Source: Nannobrachium achirus (lineage: Eukaryota; Chordata; Actinopteri; Myctophiformes; Myctophidae). From it: a stretch of 64,000 bases of DNA. Location of the stretch: the NCBI GenBank assembly GCA_963921795.1, contig OY997657.1:2571195-2635194 (forward strand). The letters are read 5' to 3'. The notes under the pieces were generated by a model. The model was not told the DNA's origin and did not search any database. It saw only the letters and a list, made by a program, of their open reading frames with translations. Below are positions 1 to 11,850 of this stretch, in pieces; within the stretch, counting starts at the first letter, position 1, and each line of letters opens with the position of its first letter. The translations under genes and the position numbers were made by a program.

Positions 1-87
1 CTAGTAATGAATCACTTTTCTTATTATTATTATTATTATTTTTTTCAAATAAAATTACATTTACATTTTTTATTTATATATATTTTT

Positions 88-210
88 CTTTAATAAGAAG
101 CCTTTTTTCTGTTTTCCCATGTATTTCCGGACCCATTTTTCAAGGCGGGGAAAACCAGGAAATACATGGGGAAACAGAAAACGATCAGATAAAAAGTCTT
201 CTTATTAAAG
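88..210. mobile_element. Small palindromic MITE-like element
   Basis: The ends are a perfect 13-bp inverted repeat, CTTTAATAAGAAG at 88-100 against CTTCTTATTAAAG at 198-210. A second inverted segment with one mismatch pairs 105-128 with 158-181. The corresponding place in block A copy 2 (about 52900) lacks this sequence, so it behaves as an insertion. It has no coding capacity. Confidence 0.7.
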
Positions 211-362
211 AACACGGAGGATCTGGGTAATTATAGAACGCTGCCCAGTATTTAGACAGGTGTGAGACTTTATAAAGCACTTTGTTTGTGAAATCTGAAA
301 GTTGGTGTAGTTTGTATAGGCTGACGAAGTCACTTGTGCAAACCCCTGTCAACCCTCACCCA

Positions 363-370
363 TGACGTCA
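363..370. promoter_or_regulatory. Perfect CRE palindrome TGACGTCA
   Basis: A consensus cAMP-response element lies about 230 bp from a GC-rich, NRF1-like patch (GCGCATGCGT near 656). The same CRE is kept in the duplicate at 52993-53000. Whether it drives a transcript is unknown. Confidence 0.3.
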
Positions 371-603
371 TGTTATCACTTATCAGCGACCGTCATGTTT
401 CAGGGCTAACCAGACAAAGTATTGATCGATTGGAACTCCCTCACGGCTGTAAAAAATAAAACTATATTTCACATGTATTGTCCAGTTGGGTTCATGATAG
501 TTCAGTTCTAGAACACCAATAATGTTAAAGTGAAATATCTGTGTGGATAAAACGTGTTTAATGTTGCTATAATCCATAAAGAGTTGAGTTTACCTTCAGA
601 ACA

Positions 604-825
604 GTGGCTTCTCAGTCAGCAAACTGTTCAAAACCGGCTAAACGCGCAAATCCGCGCATGCGTCCTATTCAAATCCCGCTTCAGGTCCGGTCTGAAGCCC
701 CGCCTACTGGATCCGGTTTGGTGAACACATCCACACAGACCATATATGGACTACCCGCGTTTCCGCTTCCCGTTCCAGACCGGATCTTCAACCTGCAGGG
801 TGAATGGACCCCGCAGTCTGCTTAA
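604..825 (+). other. GC-rich patch with a 73-codon ORF of doubtful status
   Basis: The ORF is retained in the duplicate (53214-53438) with few changes. I recognise no domain, and conservation between recent duplicates is not proof of coding. The patch has a GCGCATGCGT motif and high CpG, so a promoter or first-exon role is as plausible. An AATAAA lies downstream near 1227 and again near 53842, which would fit a small plus-strand transcript. Confidence 0.15.
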
Positions 826-1398
826 TGTCATCAACACTGAATCACTCACACCGCGTGTGTAGTTAAACAGAATAAGTACGTGCTTGCGCTCGTGTGTGGT
901 GGACAAAGCACTCAATACTGTGTTATATGAACATAAAATGACTCCATGTGGAAATGAGCCATCATGTCATGATAAAAACATAAAAGGCTGAACACAGAAT
1001 AGAACAGACTGTAGGACAGATCAGAAGTGTATCTGGGCATGGCTGATGGATTTATTTGACTATTGTAATGCTTCTAGTATTGATTTATTGTATAGTCAGC
1101 TATAAATGTCTTTATGTCACACATGACAGGACCACAATGGAAACAAACCCTCTGGGATTTTCTGTGTTATGCTCATTATAGCCTATAACTGTATAGCCTA
1201 CTTCTGTACCTTTAGCAAACTGTTAATAAAGAATTCAATCTTTCATTCTTTTTAGGCACTGTACCGAGGTGGTGGAAGGGTAACGCTGCCCTCTAGTGGC
1301 TAAATCCACACATGTTCAACAAGTTCATGCATTTTTAAACTTTAGACTGTATCTATCTCAGTAAAGCAGTACGCAGCACTAAGCAGTAATATAGGCTA

Positions 1399-1950
1399 CT
1401 GTGGTGTGGTGTGTAGACTATCTCAGTAAACAGTTGTATTGAGGTGTGATGGTAGACTAGTGTATCTCAGTAAACAGTAGTATTGAGGTGTGATGGTAGA
1501 CTAGTGTATCTCAGTAAACAGTAGTATTGAGGTGTGATGGTAGACTAGTGTATCTCAGTAAACAGTAGTATTGAGGTGTGATGGTAGACTAGTGTAACTC
1601 AGTAAACAGTAGTATTGAGGTGTGGTGGTAGACTAGTGTATCTCAGTAAACAGTAGTATTGAGGTGTGATGGTAGACTAGTGTATCTCAGTAAACAGTAG
1701 TATTGAGGTGTGATGGTAGACTAGTGTATCTCAGTAAACAGTAGTATTGAGGTGTGATGGTAGACTAGTGCATCTCAGTAAACAGTAGTATTGAGGTGTG
1801 ATGGTAGACTAGTGTATCTCAGTAAACAGTAGTATTGAGGTGTGATGATAGACTAGTGTATCTCAGTAAAGCAGTAAGCAGTAATATTGAGGTGTGCTTG
1901 GGTAGAATACAGCTCAGTAAAGCAGTAAGCATATCCTAAACAGTACTGTA
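1399..1950. repeat. 44-bp minisatellite, about 11 copies
   Basis: The unit contains TGTATCTCAGTAAACAGTAG followed by TATTGAGGTGTGATGGTAGA, repeated head to tail with few substitutions. The last units drift toward a variant with TACAGCTCAGTAAAGCAGTA. That variant is the one amplified in the duplicate at 54270-55270. Confidence 0.95.
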
Positions 1951-2460
1951 TGCTTGGCTGGGACCGTACCTATGTTCCCCATTTACCCCCCAAAAAAGGT
2001 TTTTGTTCCCCGCTTATCCAAAAAAGGTCCTATGTTCCCCAGGTTCTATGTTCCCCACTTACCCCCACAAAAAAGGTTCAATGTTCCCCGCTCAACTTAC
2101 AACGTTCCCACTTATCCAAAAATGCAGGAAACATTCCTTTATAGTTATTAATAACAACGCAAAACATCCAATAATGGGGAGAGATTATGAATACTAGTGG
2201 GACAGGGGGCACTAAGGACATCTGGACACCATAATTTTGTTATGTCTGGGCATCTGGACGAGTGGGCACATGGGCATCTGGGCAATAGGGACATGTGGGC
2301 ATTTGGACGAGTGGGCACATAGACAAGTGTACACTTAGGGGTGGAGACATCTGGGCACCTGGGCAAGATGTCCCACCATTTCCTGCATTTGAGTGGGGAA
2401 CATACATTTTTTGTGGGGAACATACAGTAGATCCTGTTTTTGGTTCAGAGGGGAATATAG

Positions 2461-2690
2461 AACCGCCATGGACGCGTCCACGGACGCGTCCATGGACGCA
2501 GCCGCGAAAAAAACGGACGTGGACGCAAGGTCGCGTCCGCGGACGCAAACGGCCGGCCGGCCCGGCCGTGGACGCGGCCGTGGACGCAGACGGCCGGGGA
2601 CGCGGCCGTGGACGCGGCCGCGGCCGTGGACGCAAACGGCCGGCCGTGGACGCGTCCATGGACGAGGCCGCGAAAAAAAGGCTGCAAAAA
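2461..2690. repeat. GC-rich GGCCGTGGACGC repeat (left arm copy)
   Basis: Degenerate repeats of GGCCGTGGACGC and GCGTCCATGGACGC make an isolated, CpG-dense island in AT-rich surroundings, ending in a poly(A) run. Several frames stay open and read as Arg-Pro or Asp-Ala runs because of the low complexity. The mirrored copy is at 10040-10262. Confidence 0.9.
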
Positions 2691-2699
2691 AAAAAAAAA

Positions 2700-3055
2700 A
2701 GGTGTCTATTGTATGTATTTTTTGATGGAGAATTCAAATATGACCTTCTTTTTTGCATAGGACAACTCTAACCTGCATCAATTGCTATTTTATAATTGCC
2801 AATTGTACCCTATCCATCTAAAAAACAAATTGGATGTCTATTGTATGTATTTTTTGATGGAGAATTCAAATATTACCTTCTTTTTGGGATAGGACAACTC
2901 TAACCTGCATCAATTGGTATTTTATAATTGCCAATTGTACCCTATCCATCTCAAAAACAAATTGGATGTCTATTGTATGTATTTTTTGATGGGGAATTCA
3001 AATGTTACCTTCTTTTTTAGATAGGACAACTCTAACCTGCATCAATTGGTGCATC
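2700..3055. repeat. 130-bp tandem repeat, about 2.7 copies
   Basis: Units start near 2701, 2831 and 2963 with GTCTATTGTATGTATTTTTT and end with the CTATCCATCTAAAAAACAAA segment. The inverted counterpart is at 9665-10020. Confidence 0.9.
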
Positions 3056-3061
3056 AACCTA

Positions 3062-3116
<55 letters not shown>

Positions 3117-3541
3117 GCCATCTATCTATCCATCTATTTATTTATACTTCACCTTTAGTCCAGAAGAGAGTTCAGCCTCAGGAACTTGCACACATGGAAC
3201 TGTGTCATGACTGTGTCATGGAGCTAAAACAGAGCTATGTTAAATACTCACAATGACTCTGTTGGACCAATCAGGGTGGTGGTGGGGGGAGGGATCAACA
3301 ATAGACAGAAACTGGATAATGCTTTGTTAACTGTCCCACCTAAGTCCCTGCTAGTCTGAACAAACATCACCTTCCCTCTCATAACACTACTACTACTACA
3401 TTTATATAAAGCTGCTCTTGCATTTGAATTCAAGTCTGACACAAGTTAAGGTTAACTTAGGTAGTATTTCATTTTGCTGGCTTTTAGGGTCTGTGTGTGA
3501 GTGTGTAGGCTCACAAATTATTATAATTGTCATTAAGTGAC

Positions 3542-3579
<38 letters not shown>

Positions 3580-5571
3580 CATCAATCTATCCATCTATTT
3601 ATTTATACTTACTGTTTATATTTTCTATAAATATGTATTTCTATATAAAACTCAGTTGTGTGGAGTTATTGTGTGCCTTTTCTTGTAGCTAAAGAGTCCA
3701 TTTGTTCACTAGACATTAAGTCAAGGTTACTATTTTGAGTTGAAGCTAAGTGTTTTATTGCTTTGTGGTTTAACATGATTTAAAAGGCAAATTCATTGTT
3801 ATGGTTACTTTAGAAGACTGCTTTTGCATTCATGAGTTAAAAAGAGAGCCAAGCTAATTCAAAGAGTTAAGTTAAAGGAACACAAAACATGACCTAACTC
3901 ACAGCTGCCATTGGACAGACAGTTACAACATACTCTTATCTTTCACAGAACAGACAATTGTCATTTATTTTATCTATTTGAGACTATGTAGCTGCTCTAG
4001 GGGAAATAGAGCATTATATCAGCCTATTCAATTGATAATGACCAATGGGTGCCAGTTTCTAAGTAGTTAAGTATATTAACATAACAATATATGTGGCCTA
4101 GACATGGATATTGCCCAATCAACTCGTAATCTACAGAAATGTCCACCACATCACACAGTATAAAACCTAGTAGGCTTAGTGGATTAACCTATGTTAAATC
4201 ATGTCAGGTTAGTTTGGTTCAAGGAGGTATAATAATTTATGAGACAAAAATGTAAACAGCACAAATGTACAATCACATCTAGAATGATAACATAAAGCCC
4301 TGACTACTCCTTGTTATTGTGGTCCTAAATACTACAATGATTAGTTTGGATGCATTGCTTCTATCATGTCCAATTAAAAATAAATACATTACATACATAC
4401 AGAAATCTGCCTTCTCCTGTATTGTATTAGTGACATTCATTATAAATATAGTAAAATAACAGGACAGAGCAAAAAAGGCCTCTGTTGTGTCTTTATCTGA
4501 TCACATGCAATCAGACACTCACACTGCACAGCAATATATAAACTTTATTACAGGCTCAAGGCCCACAGGGTAAGAAGACAATACATTACAAAGATAATAA
4601 TAAAAAAAAACAACAACAGAGAGTACATTCACCGAGCCCCACCGGAGCTAAAGAGGCACTCATGCCACTCATGCCAGTGTCCACTAACGGTAGACGTGTA
4701 CCTGACAGAGCTACATCCAGGGTCTGTCATCAGTCTCTGGAACAATCTGAAACAATGTATCTTTCATGTGGCTGTTATAATGAACACAAACAGATCAGAA
4801 AGTCATTTAACATACAACAATGTAAGGGATTCCTTTCTATTAAAAGCAAAATCATCACCGGGTCAAAGTTGTTGCTTGGTTCTCCCCATATAAAGGCATG
4901 TAGGTAACAGTAACATGATATTATGTCATGAATGATAAAAGTAATGTTTAAACACTTTGATGTGTGTGAGTTTATCTGGAGACTTACCCAGTCTGTGACT
5001 TACAGAGATCTTGATGGTCTTTGGGTTCCACCTGTTCATCAGAATTGCCGCTGGTGCCGTCTAGAGATTTCATCTTCACTTGAAGTCTGGAGTTGTGGAC
5101 ACTCTGCAACTAACCTAACCTAACACACACTATGTGTTAATGTTGATCAATATAATAATGTAAAAATACAACGTTAAGTAGACCTAAGTAAGAAATAGTA
5201 AATACATTGTAATAATACATTGAAGGGGAAAATGTAGGAAAACAAATGCAACTCAGCATTGAATTTATGGCAAATATTTTGCTACTCAACCCTTTCCAAA
5301 TAATATACAATTAAGAAGTGGGATGTTCCACTTAGTAAGAGAAAGAATTAATGAAATATTACATTTTTAAAAAGCTAGAAGACTCACCTATTATAGTAAC
5401 CATGTGAATTGCTAATAATGTTATGGGTCAGATGTGTAAAGATCTATCACATTGTATTGTTCTTTTCAGACTCAACAATAATAATGATGATGTTACTTAA
5501 ATGCTGATCAATGTGTGAATCTGGCTCTTATCAGGTGTGTGTTTTCTCTCCCTGTCCTGTGCTGTCCTCAG

Positions 5572-6380
5572 TTAAACCAAAACAGTGCTGTTGTGACCAA
5601 TGTGGAAAAAAGCCTTCAGCTCAATTTATTATCTCAAAGTAGACCAGAGAATTCATACCGGAGTGAAGCCATTCAGCTGTGAACAATGTAGGAAGTATTT
5701 TGCTCGGTCTGGACGATTAAAAGATCATAAGCGTTCACATACTGGAGAGAAACCTTATTGTTGTGACCAGTGTGGGAAAAGATTTGTTCAAAAGGGGATT
5801 TTAAAAGAACATCAGAGAATTCACACTAGAGAGAAGCCCTATTGCTGTGACCAGTGTGGGAAAAGCTTTACTCGATTGTCTTATCTCAAAATACATGAAC
5901 GAATTCACACAGGAGAGAAACCATACAGCTGTGTCCAATGTGGGGAAAAGTTCAGTTTAATGGCTGCTCTGAAAGTACACCAGAGATTTCACGCCGAAGA
6001 AAAGCCTTACTGCTGTGAACACTGTGGCAAACGTTTCACTGTAAAATCTAGCCTCGTACAACACAAGAAGATTCACACTTGAGAGAGACCTTACTTCTGT
6101 CACCAATGTGGGAAAAGGTTCACTCTGAAGACGGCTCTGAAAAGACACATGAAAATCCACACTGGTGAGAAGCCATGCTGCTGTGTCCAGTGTGAGAAAA
6201 GGTTCAGTGATATGCATCATCTCAAAGCACACCAGAAAAATCACACTGGAAAGAAACCTTATTGCTGTGACCAGTGTGGAAAGAGCTTTCCTAGACTGGA
6301 ACATATCAAAATACACCAACAAATTCACACCGGAGAGAAACCTTATATCTGTAACCAATGTGGGGAAAGCTCTGTCAGGT
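5572..6380 (+). pseudogene. C2H2 (Kruppel-type) zinc-finger gene fragment, broken
   Basis: A DNA-binding zinc-finger array begins after a plausible acceptor (CTGTCCTCAG, 5562-5571). Nine fingers with TGEKP-type linkers can be read and a tenth is cut short. Finger cores include CDQCGKRF, CEHCGKRF and CVQCGEKF. The array is damaged three ways: a one-base frameshift in the A-run at about 5605-5612 within finger 1, which also has Asp in place of its first zinc-binding His; an in-frame TGA at 6080-6082, where a GGA linker codon is expected; and loss of finger 10 after CNQCGES, where the right arm of the inverted repeat begins (6368). It is probably a captured exon inside the giant inverted repeat. 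Fingers 7-9 stay open after the stop, so the damage may be recent. Confidence 0.85.
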
Positions 6381-7845
6381 ACACGTCTACCGTTAGAGGA
6401 CACTGGCATGAGTGCCTCTTTAGCTCCGGTGGGGCTTTTCTGTTGTTGTTTTTTTAATTATTATCTTTGTAATGTATTGTCTTCTTACCCTGTGGGCCTT
6501 GAGTCTGTAATAAAGTATTGCTGTGCAGTGTGAGTGTCTGATTGCATGTGATCAGATAAAGACACAACAGAGGCCTTTTTTGCTCTGTCCTGTTATTTTA
6601 CTATTTATAATGAATGTCACTAATACAATACAGGAGAAGGCAGATTTCTGTATGTATGTAATGTATTTATTTTTAATTGGACATGATAGAAGCAATGCAT
6701 CCAAACTAATCATTGTAGTATTTAGGACCACAATAACAAGGAGTAGTCAGGACTTTGTTATCATTCTAGCCAAGATGTGATTGTACATTTGTGCTGTTTA
6801 CATTTTTGTCTCATAAATTATTATACTTGAACCTTGAACCAAACTAACCTGGCATGATTTAACATAGGTGAATCCACTAAGCCCACTAAGTTTTATACTG
6901 TGTGATGTGGTGGACATTTCTGTAGATTACGAGTTGATTGGGCAATATCCATGTCTAGGCCACATATATTGTTATGTTAATATACTTAACTACTTAGAAA
7001 CTGGCACCCATTGGTCATTATCAATTGAATAGGCTGATATAATGCTCTATTTCCCATAGAGCCGCTACATAGTCTCAAATAGATAAAACAAATGATAATT
7101 GCCTGTTCTGTGAAAGATAAGAGTATGTTGTAACTGTCTGTCCAATGGCAGCTGTGAGTTAGGTCATGTTTTGTGTTCCTTTAACTTAACTCTTTGAATT
7201 AGCTTGGCTCTCTTTTTAACTCATGAATGCAAAAGCAGTCTTCTAAAGTAACCATAACAATGAATTTGCCTTTTAAATCATGTTAAACCACAAAGCAATA
7301 AAACACTTAGCTTCAACTCAAAATAGTAACTTAATGACTTAATGTCTAGTGAACAAATGGACTCTTTAGCTACAAGAAAAGGCACACAATAACTCCACAC
7401 AACTGAGTTTTATATAGAAATAAATATTTATAGAAAATGTAAACAGTAAGTATAAACTAGAAGAGAAAATTTCTAAGAAATTTTAAGTGTGCCTGCAGCT
7501 CGCTAAGTCTGTGCAACCTTGTGTAGCGGTTGGTGTTAGCATTAGCGTTATTTCATTTGACGCAACCCGCGTGTCTGTATGACAAACGGTTCACGAGATC
7601 AAGGGTCACTTCCTGTTTGGTGAGGGGCACTTCCTGTTTGGCGAAATAGGCCCCAATTAAGGTCATGGACGATTAATGAATTAAAGCTGCAAGCAGCGAT
7701 GACCAGGCCCTCGCAGCTCTACCCACGTCACAAGGCCAGCAGCCAATCAGAAACCAAACAGGAAGTCAGCCATTTCGACTAATTAGTGGCGTTTTGGAGC
7801 ATTTTTGGCCGTTATCACGGGTCGCACTTTAACGACAGTTTTTTG

Positions 7846-8425
7846 AGAAAAAATTGTTTTGTGAGAAAAAAAATTTGAGAAAAAAACTTTTTTGAGAAAG
7901 ACATTTTGAAAAAAAAATTGTGAGAAAAAAAAATCTTGAGAAAAAAAAGTGTGAGAAAAAAAAATGTTGAGAAAAAAATAATTTTGAGAAAACAATTTTG
8001 AGAAAAAAAATGTTTGAGAAAAAAAGATTTGAGAAAAAAAAAATTGAGAAAAAAAAATTTTGAGAAAAAAATGTTGAGAAAAAAATTTGAGAAAAAAAAA
8101 ATTTTGAGAAAAAAAAATTGAGAAAAAAAAATTTTGAGAAAAAAAAATTTTTGAGAAAAAAATGTTGAGAAAAAAAAAATTTAGAAAAAAAATTTGAGAA
8201 AAAAAAATTTGAGAAAAAAAATTTTTTGAGAAAAAAAAATTGAGAAAAAAAAAATTTTGAGAAAAAAAAATTTTGAGAAAAAAAATTTGAGAAAAAAAAA
8301 TTTGAGAAAAAAAATTTGAGAAAAAAAAATTTTTGAGAAAAAAAAAATTGAGAAAAAAAAAATTGAGAAAAAAAAAATTTTGAGAAAAAAAAAATTTGAG
8401 AAAAAAAAAATTGAGAAAAAAAGAA
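7846..8425. repeat. TTTTGAGAAAAAAA tandem array
   Basis: About 40 irregular copies of a 13-17 bp unit, TTTTGAGAAAAAAA, make nearly 600 bp of sequence with purine-rich runs. The minus strand stays open because the unit codes Phe/Ser/Gln runs. That ORF is a composition artefact. Confidence 0.95.
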
Positions 8426-8664
8426 AAGGTATGACACCAGCCGCAAGTCTGTACGACAAACGGTTCATGAGTTATAGAGGCACTTCCTGTTTGGTGAAGG
8501 GCACTTCCTGTTAAAGAGGGGGCGAGGCTTAATCAATTCCAGCTCATCCCTATTGGTCGGAAAAAGACCAAAGTTGTGTGAGCATTTTACATTTTAAATG
8601 ACGTTGCTAGGCAAAAATATGGCAGAGTTATGTGGCGCCAAAGTTTCTGGGTTTTTTTCGGAGT

Positions 8665-9016
8665 CCCCCATTCAAAGTCAATGGAGTTTTTGGGCGTTGT
8701 TTTTTGCGAATTACATCGCAATCGTAAAGCGGATCGGAAAGAAAAGTAATAGCACACCATTCCCGGCCGAGCCGCACATTTTGATGTATATATTGCGGGG
8801 GTGGCGTAAATCGTGCGGCAGTTATTACGTGCCGAAGTTTCCCCCATTCTAAGTCAATGGGGTTTTTGGGCGTCGTTTTTTGCGAATTACGTCGCAATGG
8901 TAACGCGGATCGGAAAGAAAAGTAATAGCAACCTATTCCCGGCCGAGCCGCACGTTTTGATGTATATATTGCGTGGGTGGCGTAAATTGTGCGGCAGTTA
9001 TTACGTGCAGAAATTC
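8665..9016. repeat. Two-copy 176-bp tandem repeat
   Basis: CCCCCATTCAAAGTCAATGG at 8665 recurs at 8841 with small changes, and ATTGCG followed by the GGTGGCGTAAAT segment recurs at 8792 and 8968. It lies inside the 7457-9093 insertion. Confidence 0.85.
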
Positions 9017-9113
9017 GTGGCGAAAGACTTAATTAATGACTTAAGTATGGCGGATTACAATAAGTGTTTTGCTATTGCATAGCAGGCACACTTAATAAAT
9101 AGATGGATAGATT

Positions 9114-9190
<77 letters not shown>

Positions 9191-9598
9191 CTAGAGTCAC
9201 TTAATGACAATTATAATAATTTGTGAGCCTACACACTCACACACAGACCCTAAAAGCCAGCAAAATGAAATACTACCTAAGTTAACCTTAACTTGTGTCA
9301 GACTTGAATTCAAATGCAAGAGCAGCTTTATATAAATGTAGTAGTAGTAGTGTTATGAGAGGGAAGGTGATGTTTGTTCAGACTAGCAGGGACTTAGGTG
9401 GGACAGTTAACAAAGCATTATCCAGTTTCTGTCTATTGTTGATCCCTCCCCCCACCACCACTCAGATTGGTCCATCAGACTCATTGTGAGTATTTAACAT
9501 AGCCCTGTTTAGCTCGATGACACAATCATGACACAGTTCCATGTGTGCAAGTTCCTGAGGCTGAACTCTCTTCTGGACTAAAGGGGAAGTATAAATAA

Positions 9599-9658
<60 letters not shown>

Positions 9659-10039
9659 TAGGTTGATGCACCAATTGATGCAGGTTAGAGTTGTCCTATC
9701 TAAAAAAGAAGGTAACATTTGAATTCCCCATCAAAAATACATACAATAGACATCCAATTTGTTTTTGAGATGGATAGGGTACAATTGGCAATTATAAAAT
9801 ACCAATTGATGCAGGTTAGAGTTGTCCTATCCCAAAAGGAAGGTAATATTTGAATTCTCCATCAAAAAATACATACAATAGACATCCAATTTGTTTTTTA
9901 GATGGATAGGGTACAATTGGCAATTATAAAATAGCAATTGATGCAGGTTAGAGTTGTCCTATGCAAAAAAGAAGGTCATATTTGAATTCTCCATCAAAAA
10001 ATACATACAATAGACACCTTTTTTTTTTTTTTTCGCAGC

Positions 10040-10262
10040 CTTTTTTTCGCGGCCTCGTCCATGGACGCGTCCACGGCCGGCCGTTTGCGTCCACGGCCGC
10101 GGCCTCGTCCACGGCCTCGTCCATGGCCGCGTCCCCGGCCGTCTGCGTCCACGGCCGCGTCCACGGCCGCGTCCACGGCCGGACCGGCCGGCCGTTTGCG
10201 TCCGCGGACGCGACCTTGCGTCCACGGCCGTTTTTTTCGCGGCTGCGTCCATGGACGCGTCC
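10040..10262. repeat. GC-rich GCGTCCACGGCC repeat (right arm copy)
   Basis: Reverse complement of 2461-2690, with some unit-number differences. It lies between a T-run (10018-10033) and the GGGGAACATAGAACC repeats. Confidence 0.9.
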
Positions 10263-10402
10263 GGCGGCCAACGGCTCTTGCTGGGAGGATGGGTGGGGAA
10301 CATAGAACCTGGGGAACATTGAACCTTTTTGGGGGGTAAGTGGGGAACATAGAACCTGGGGAACATAGAACCTGGGGAACATAGAACCTGGGGAACATAG
10401 GG

Positions 10403-10589
10403 TGGACCCCGCTTGGCTAGACTACTGTATCTCAGTTGGCAAAGCACCTTTAAATCACACTGTTCTCTAGACTGGGCACAGTGCCAGCTCAGATAAGATA
10501 ATTAATCATCCAATCAAGTGTTCTTTATAGTTTGCTGTGAGAACACATACTCCCTCAAACATCAACACAAGAAATGGCACACAGTCATT
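10403..10589. other. Junction sequence without recognised gene
   Basis: Sequence between the outer edge of the inverted repeat and block B. It contains CTACTGTATCTCAGT, which resembles the block A minisatellite unit, so the inverted repeat may have landed in or next to such repeats. Confidence 0.4.
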
Positions 10590-11047
10590 TTATACCAACG
10601 TGCAGCCTCCATACTATAATATGTATCCTGTTTAAGGATCTTCATTCATTCATTGTTTGCTTTTCGTTGTGTTTGTCTATAAACTTTATTATCTTGTCTA
10701 TGGGACTAATAGTGATCTCTATTACTGCCAGAAGAGGGAGCTGTCTGCTCTTTTCAACTTTTCAGGTGAATTGCATTGCTACGGATTGGTTCCAAGTTTA
10801 TTTAGTGTCAGCTATTTAAAATAGAAAACGTGAAATACAATTGGTATAATTTATGTTTATGTTGTCATATTGTATATTTGTATTACTTTGAATGAAGCTC
10901 CTCATCCTCATAGAGTATTTAAGTAGCAAGGGTTTTCTCTCCATCTCTTTACAAATGTCATTCAATCAGCCCAGCAATTAGAAGAGAGAAACCCACACGT
11001 GATAATTCTTCCTTAATTAAAATAATATAACATTACAAATAAGTTCA

Positions 11048-11188
11048 AAATAAAACGGCTTTACAGCAAATATTGGCTTCTATTCAACAGTATTGGGCTG
11101 GTAACAAAATAAATGTAAATAAAACGGCTTTACAGCAAATATTGGCTTCTATTCAACAGTATTGGGCTGGTAACAAAATAAATGTAAC
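11048..11188. repeat. 67-bp direct duplication
   Basis: AAAACGGCTTTACAGCAAAT and the following 47 bases occur twice in tandem. Block B copy 2 (about 61185) has the segment once, so this duplication followed the block duplication. Confidence 0.85.
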
Positions 11189-11418
11189 AGATCATTTTTT
11201 TATTTTTTATGAATAACTTGCCTTTATAAATATCCCCACTCTTAGAAGTTTATAACCCCTCATTGTTAAAAAGATTTCAGATGTGCCTGTGCTTTCAGAT
11301 GTAGGCCAGCTGTCCAAGGTATGAAGAAATAAGGCATGAAGATATAGGCTATGTTATAATCCATAAAAACTTGAAAGATAAAAAGACAACACTACAACGA
11401 CTTCATAGTAAATGGCTT

Positions 11419-11424
11419 TTTATT
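11419..11424 (-). promoter_or_regulatory. Poly(A) signal AATAAA of CARD gene 1
   Basis: TTTATT on the plus strand reads AATAAA on the minus strand, about 950 bases beyond the CARD stop codon. It is conserved in the paralogue (61467-61472), which supports its use. Confidence 0.55.
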
Positions 11425-11850
11425 TAGAATAAGCTTACACACCAAAGAGAGAAAGAAAAAGGTGATAAGACAGTGTGAAATGCGACCGAGTCTCAGGTGC
11501 AAAAACCTTCTCTGAGCTCACAAAGTCAGCGGTCCATAATATCAAGGTTGTCATCAACACACCAACAACCATTGGTTGTGTCTGCATCATGTCTTCATCA
11601 GGGAGGAGGCTGTCTGGAGCCCATGTCCAAAACAAGTCCCATTTAAACCATTCAAAGCTTTATAGACCAACAACATCACATCACTGCAGAGCAGCATTTA
11701 CCATTTAAAATAAAACAACCACTGGAGAATACAAGATCTACAAAACATAAAAACAAATCCCTGAGTTTCATGGTGTCAAACAGAGTGAATCCATGAAGAG
11801 AATCATCATGAACAATGATCTGTGTTCCTGATTCTAAGAGTGTAGGGCAG

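Larger units (their letters stand above)
1..1950. repeat. Segmental duplication block A, copy 1
   Basis: This block is repeated in the same orientation at 52279-55270. The copies share the opening CTAGTAATGAATCAC, the CRE-bearing segment, a GC-rich patch, an AATAAA near 1227 and a 44-bp minisatellite. They differ mainly by insertions: a palindromic element at 88-210 here, and about 540 bp at 52310-52850 in copy 2. The similarity looks high, so the duplication is probably recent. No gene is certain inside it. Confidence 0.85.
1972..4712 (+). repeat. Left arm of the giant inverted repeat
   Basis: This arm is the reverse complement of most of 6368-10402. In order it holds TATGTTCCCC-type repeats (1972-2120), a left-only stretch rich in GGGCACATGGGCATCTGG-like runs (2180-2420), the GC-rich GGCCGTGGACGC block, a 130-bp tandem repeat, TATC microsatellites (3063-3114 and 3541-3583), and AT-rich sequence to the inner edge at AGCTCTGTCAGG. 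Between 3116 and 4610 I see no gene; the ORF at 3248-3442 is also present in the other arm and looks fortuitous. Confidence 0.85.
7457..9093. mobile_element. 1.6-kb insertion with short terminal inverted repeats
   Basis: The other arm carries the uninterrupted sequence GTATAAATAAATAG, so this is an insertion. Near its ends are AAGTGTGCCTGC (7485-7496) and GCAGGCACACTT (9082-9093), a perfect 12-bp inverted pair. It includes a segment resembling the widespread fish repeat AAAGCTGCAAGCAGCGATGA (about 7684). No transposase is visible, so it looks non-autonomous or composite. Confidence 0.65.
6368..10402 (-). repeat. Right arm of the giant inverted repeat
   Basis: This arm mirrors 1972-4712, from AGCTCTGTCAGG at the inner edge to GGGGAACATAGAACC repeats at the outer edge (10290-10402). 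It is longer because of an insertion at 7457-9093. Landmarks appear in reverse order: AT-rich segment (6400-7456), GATA microsatellites (9112-9190 and 9599-9658), 130-bp repeats (9665-10020) and the GC-rich block (10040-10262). Confidence 0.85.

Noticed and set aside
1399-1950. CRISPR-like regular repeats (also 46640-47205 and 54000-55270)
   Set aside because: Units are contiguous with no unique spacers, and the genome is a vertebrate's; these are minisatellites.
2240-2771. Arg-Pro and Asp-Ala rich ORFs in the GC-rich block (and 9948-10447)
   Set aside because: The repeat is open in several frames on both strands, and nothing outside it is conserved as protein.
3248-3442. 64-codon ORF repeated at 9295-9489
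   Set aside because: It is present in both inverted arms and nearly identical because the arms are duplicates; no domain and no splice context.
4662-5123. Upstream coding exons of the zinc-finger gene
   Set aside because: Short open frames without a recognisable KRAB or other domain; part of them lies in the inverted-repeat arm.
7829-8446. 205-codon Phe/Ser/Gln ORF on the minus strand
   Set aside because: Produced by the TTTTGAGAAAAAAA array; the composition follows the repeat unit exactly.
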